Source: Haloimpatiens massiliensis | Lineage (GTDB): Bacteria; Bacillota; Clostridia; Clostridiales; Clostridiaceae | Assembly: GCF_900184255.1 (NCBI RefSeq) | Contig: NZ_LT854639.1 | Span: 449,555-513,554, forward strand | DNA length: 64,000 bases | Direction: 5' to 3' | Shown: piece by piece, positions 63,036 through 64,000 of the stretch | Numbering within the stretch: the stretch's first letter is position 1 | How the letters are laid out: each line of letters starts with the position of its first letter | The notes under the pieces: generated by a model | What the model was told of the DNA's origin: nothing | The model's database searches: none | What the model saw: the letters and a program-made list of their open reading frames with translations, nothing else | Position numbers and translations under genes: made by a program

Positions 63036-63509
63036 TTTCATATGTGGAAAACCCATCTGTTTGAGAGCTTCATAAGCTACTATAGCTACAGTGTTTGATA
63101 AATTAAGAGATCTAGTGGTCGTTTCCACCATAGGAACTCTTATACATCTTTCTGGGAAGCTTTCTCTTATATAATCCGGAAGTCCTGATGATTCTCTTCC
63201 AAATATTATAAAATCTCCTTTTTTGAACTGCACATCCGTATAGTAATTTTCACCATGAGTTGTTATAAAATAAAAATTAGCATCTTGATATTTTTCTTTC
63301 ATATCCTCATAGCTTTCATGCAATTCTAAATTTACATGAGGCCAGTAGTCCAAACCACATCTTTTTACTTGTTTATCATCTATATCAAATCCCAAGGGTT
63401 TTATTAAATGAAGCTTACTATTAGTAAGTACGCATGTTCTTCCTATATTACCTGTGTTTTGAGGAATTTCTGGCTGAAATAGTGCTATGTTTAATATATC
63501 ATCTTCCAA
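63033..63509 (-). CDS. trmL: tRNA (cytidine/uridine-34 2'-O)-methyltransferase
   Basis: A 158-residue SPOUT methyltransferase. NIALFQPEIPQNTGNIGRTC at the start, FGRESSGLPDYI in the middle and the C-terminal knot LNLSNTVAIVAYEAL match TrmL (YibK), which methylates the wobble ribose of tRNA-Leu. The start is TTG 63509, six bases after AGGAGGT; no ATG fits. The stop codon is shared with a Family 2 repeat. Confidence 0.94.
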   Translation of the reverse strand: MEDDILNIALFQPEIPQNTGNIGRTCVLTNSKLHLIKPLGFDIDDKQVKRCGLDYWPHVNLELHESYEDMKEKYQDANFYFITTHGENYYTDVQFKKGDFIIFGRESSGLPDYIRESFPERCIRVPMVETTTRSLNLSNTVAIVAYEALKQMGFPHMK

Positions 63510-63625
63510 TTTTCTACCTCCTACTAAATTCGAGAATATATCTATTTTATATTACCCCAATTATATATAATAGTAAAGACACATAATCGTTTATTAACAA
63601 ATACTTCAAAAATGCTCACTCATCA

Positions 63626-63803
63626 GTGGCTAGTTGGCGGCAAAGCCCCGCTTTTCCCGCCAACTAAACTATAATTAAAGATTTTCCGTAGCATCGCGGA
63701 GGAAAATCCTCCTCCTCTAGCACACTAGCCCACTGGCACACTAATCTCCGCCCCACTGGCACACTAATATCTGTCCCACTGACAAACTAGCAAACTAAAT
63801 AAA
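63626..63803. repeat. Family 3 composite repeat, copy D
   Basis: GTGGCTAGTTGGCGG, the GCTTTTCCCGCC arm, AAAGATTTTCCGTAGCATCG with GGAGGAAAATCC, then 8-base units CACACTAG, CCCACTGG, CACACTAA and CAAACTAG. The CTAGTTGG array is reduced to one unit. Confidence 0.85.
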
Positions 63804-63809
63804 GTTATG

Positions 63810-64000
63810 GTATGATTATCCCACAAAAGCATTACATTACCTGAATTATGAAATTTCTCTGGAATGACTTGCATAAGAAGCAAAGGAACTATTTAAATTT
63901 AATTTTAGAAATTCTTCTTTTAGACAGATAAAATTATCGTAAGCCTGGCAAGGACGCCAGGCTAGCGAACCTGAGGCAGGACGCTGAATGTGAGCGTTAG
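63810..64000. repeat. Family 1 palindromic repeat, copy C (cut by window edge)
   Basis: TATGATTATCCCACAA opens the element. It then follows the reverse complement of copy A almost base for base through the GC-richer cassette (GTAAGCCTGGCAAGGACGC, GAACCTGAGGCAGGACG). The second arm lies outside the window. Confidence 0.85.

Overview
The window is low-GC DNA with Firmicute gene order and strong Shine-Dalgarno sites. It carries a complete Stickland glycine reductase operon with two UGA (selenocysteine) genes, a glycolytic operon led by cggR, a Na+/H+-type membrane pyrophosphatase and an ssrA-smpB-rnr-secG block. I infer a proteolytic Clostridium close to C. sporogenes / C. botulinum group I; the exact species cannot be read from the sequence.

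Layout. 1-4 kb: end of an unknown gene, a GreA-type factor and two divergent MATE exporters. 4.1-11.6 kb: a nine-gene minus-strand operon (KDGP aldolase, PLP ammonia lyase, two DUF membrane proteins, two small soluble proteins, a PRD protein, an amidohydrolase and a PRD/EIIB regulator). It looks like an uptake and degradation route for an amino-sugar acid, using a transporter that is not a recognised class. 11.9-13.1 kb: an ECF S-component and palindromic repeats. 13.1-16.2 kb: a VanRS-like two-component system. 16.2-26.7 kb: an accessory zone with an AraC/GyrI-like regulator, an APH(3')-like kinase, an FRG-domain protein, an orphan truncated shell-protein gene, two broken homing endonuclease genes (one split by an ISAs1-family element with a 10-bp target duplication) and a decayed integrated element between the intact ssrA and a displaced ssrA 3' end.

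26.7-37.8 kb: ssrA, smpB, rnr, a peptide-type ABC operon without ATPase genes, hppA and secG. 38.1-47.9 kb: rpoN-cggR-gap-pgk-tpiA-gpmI-eno, transcribed on the minus strand, with a CggR-type operator overlapping the cggR start codon and composite repeats filling three of the gaps between glycolytic genes. 48.1-53.1 kb: a nucleoside-type BMP/ABC importer operon. 53.4-61.8 kb: grdX-trxB-trxA-grdE-grdA-grdB-grdC-grdD under a tandem glycine riboswitch. 62-63.5 kb: a DegV protein and TrmL.

The most unusual overall property is repeat load. At least four families of long palindromic intergenic elements recur here, several abutting stop codons or ribosome binding sites. Most start codons were chosen by Shine-Dalgarno spacing, and several genes use GTG or TTG.
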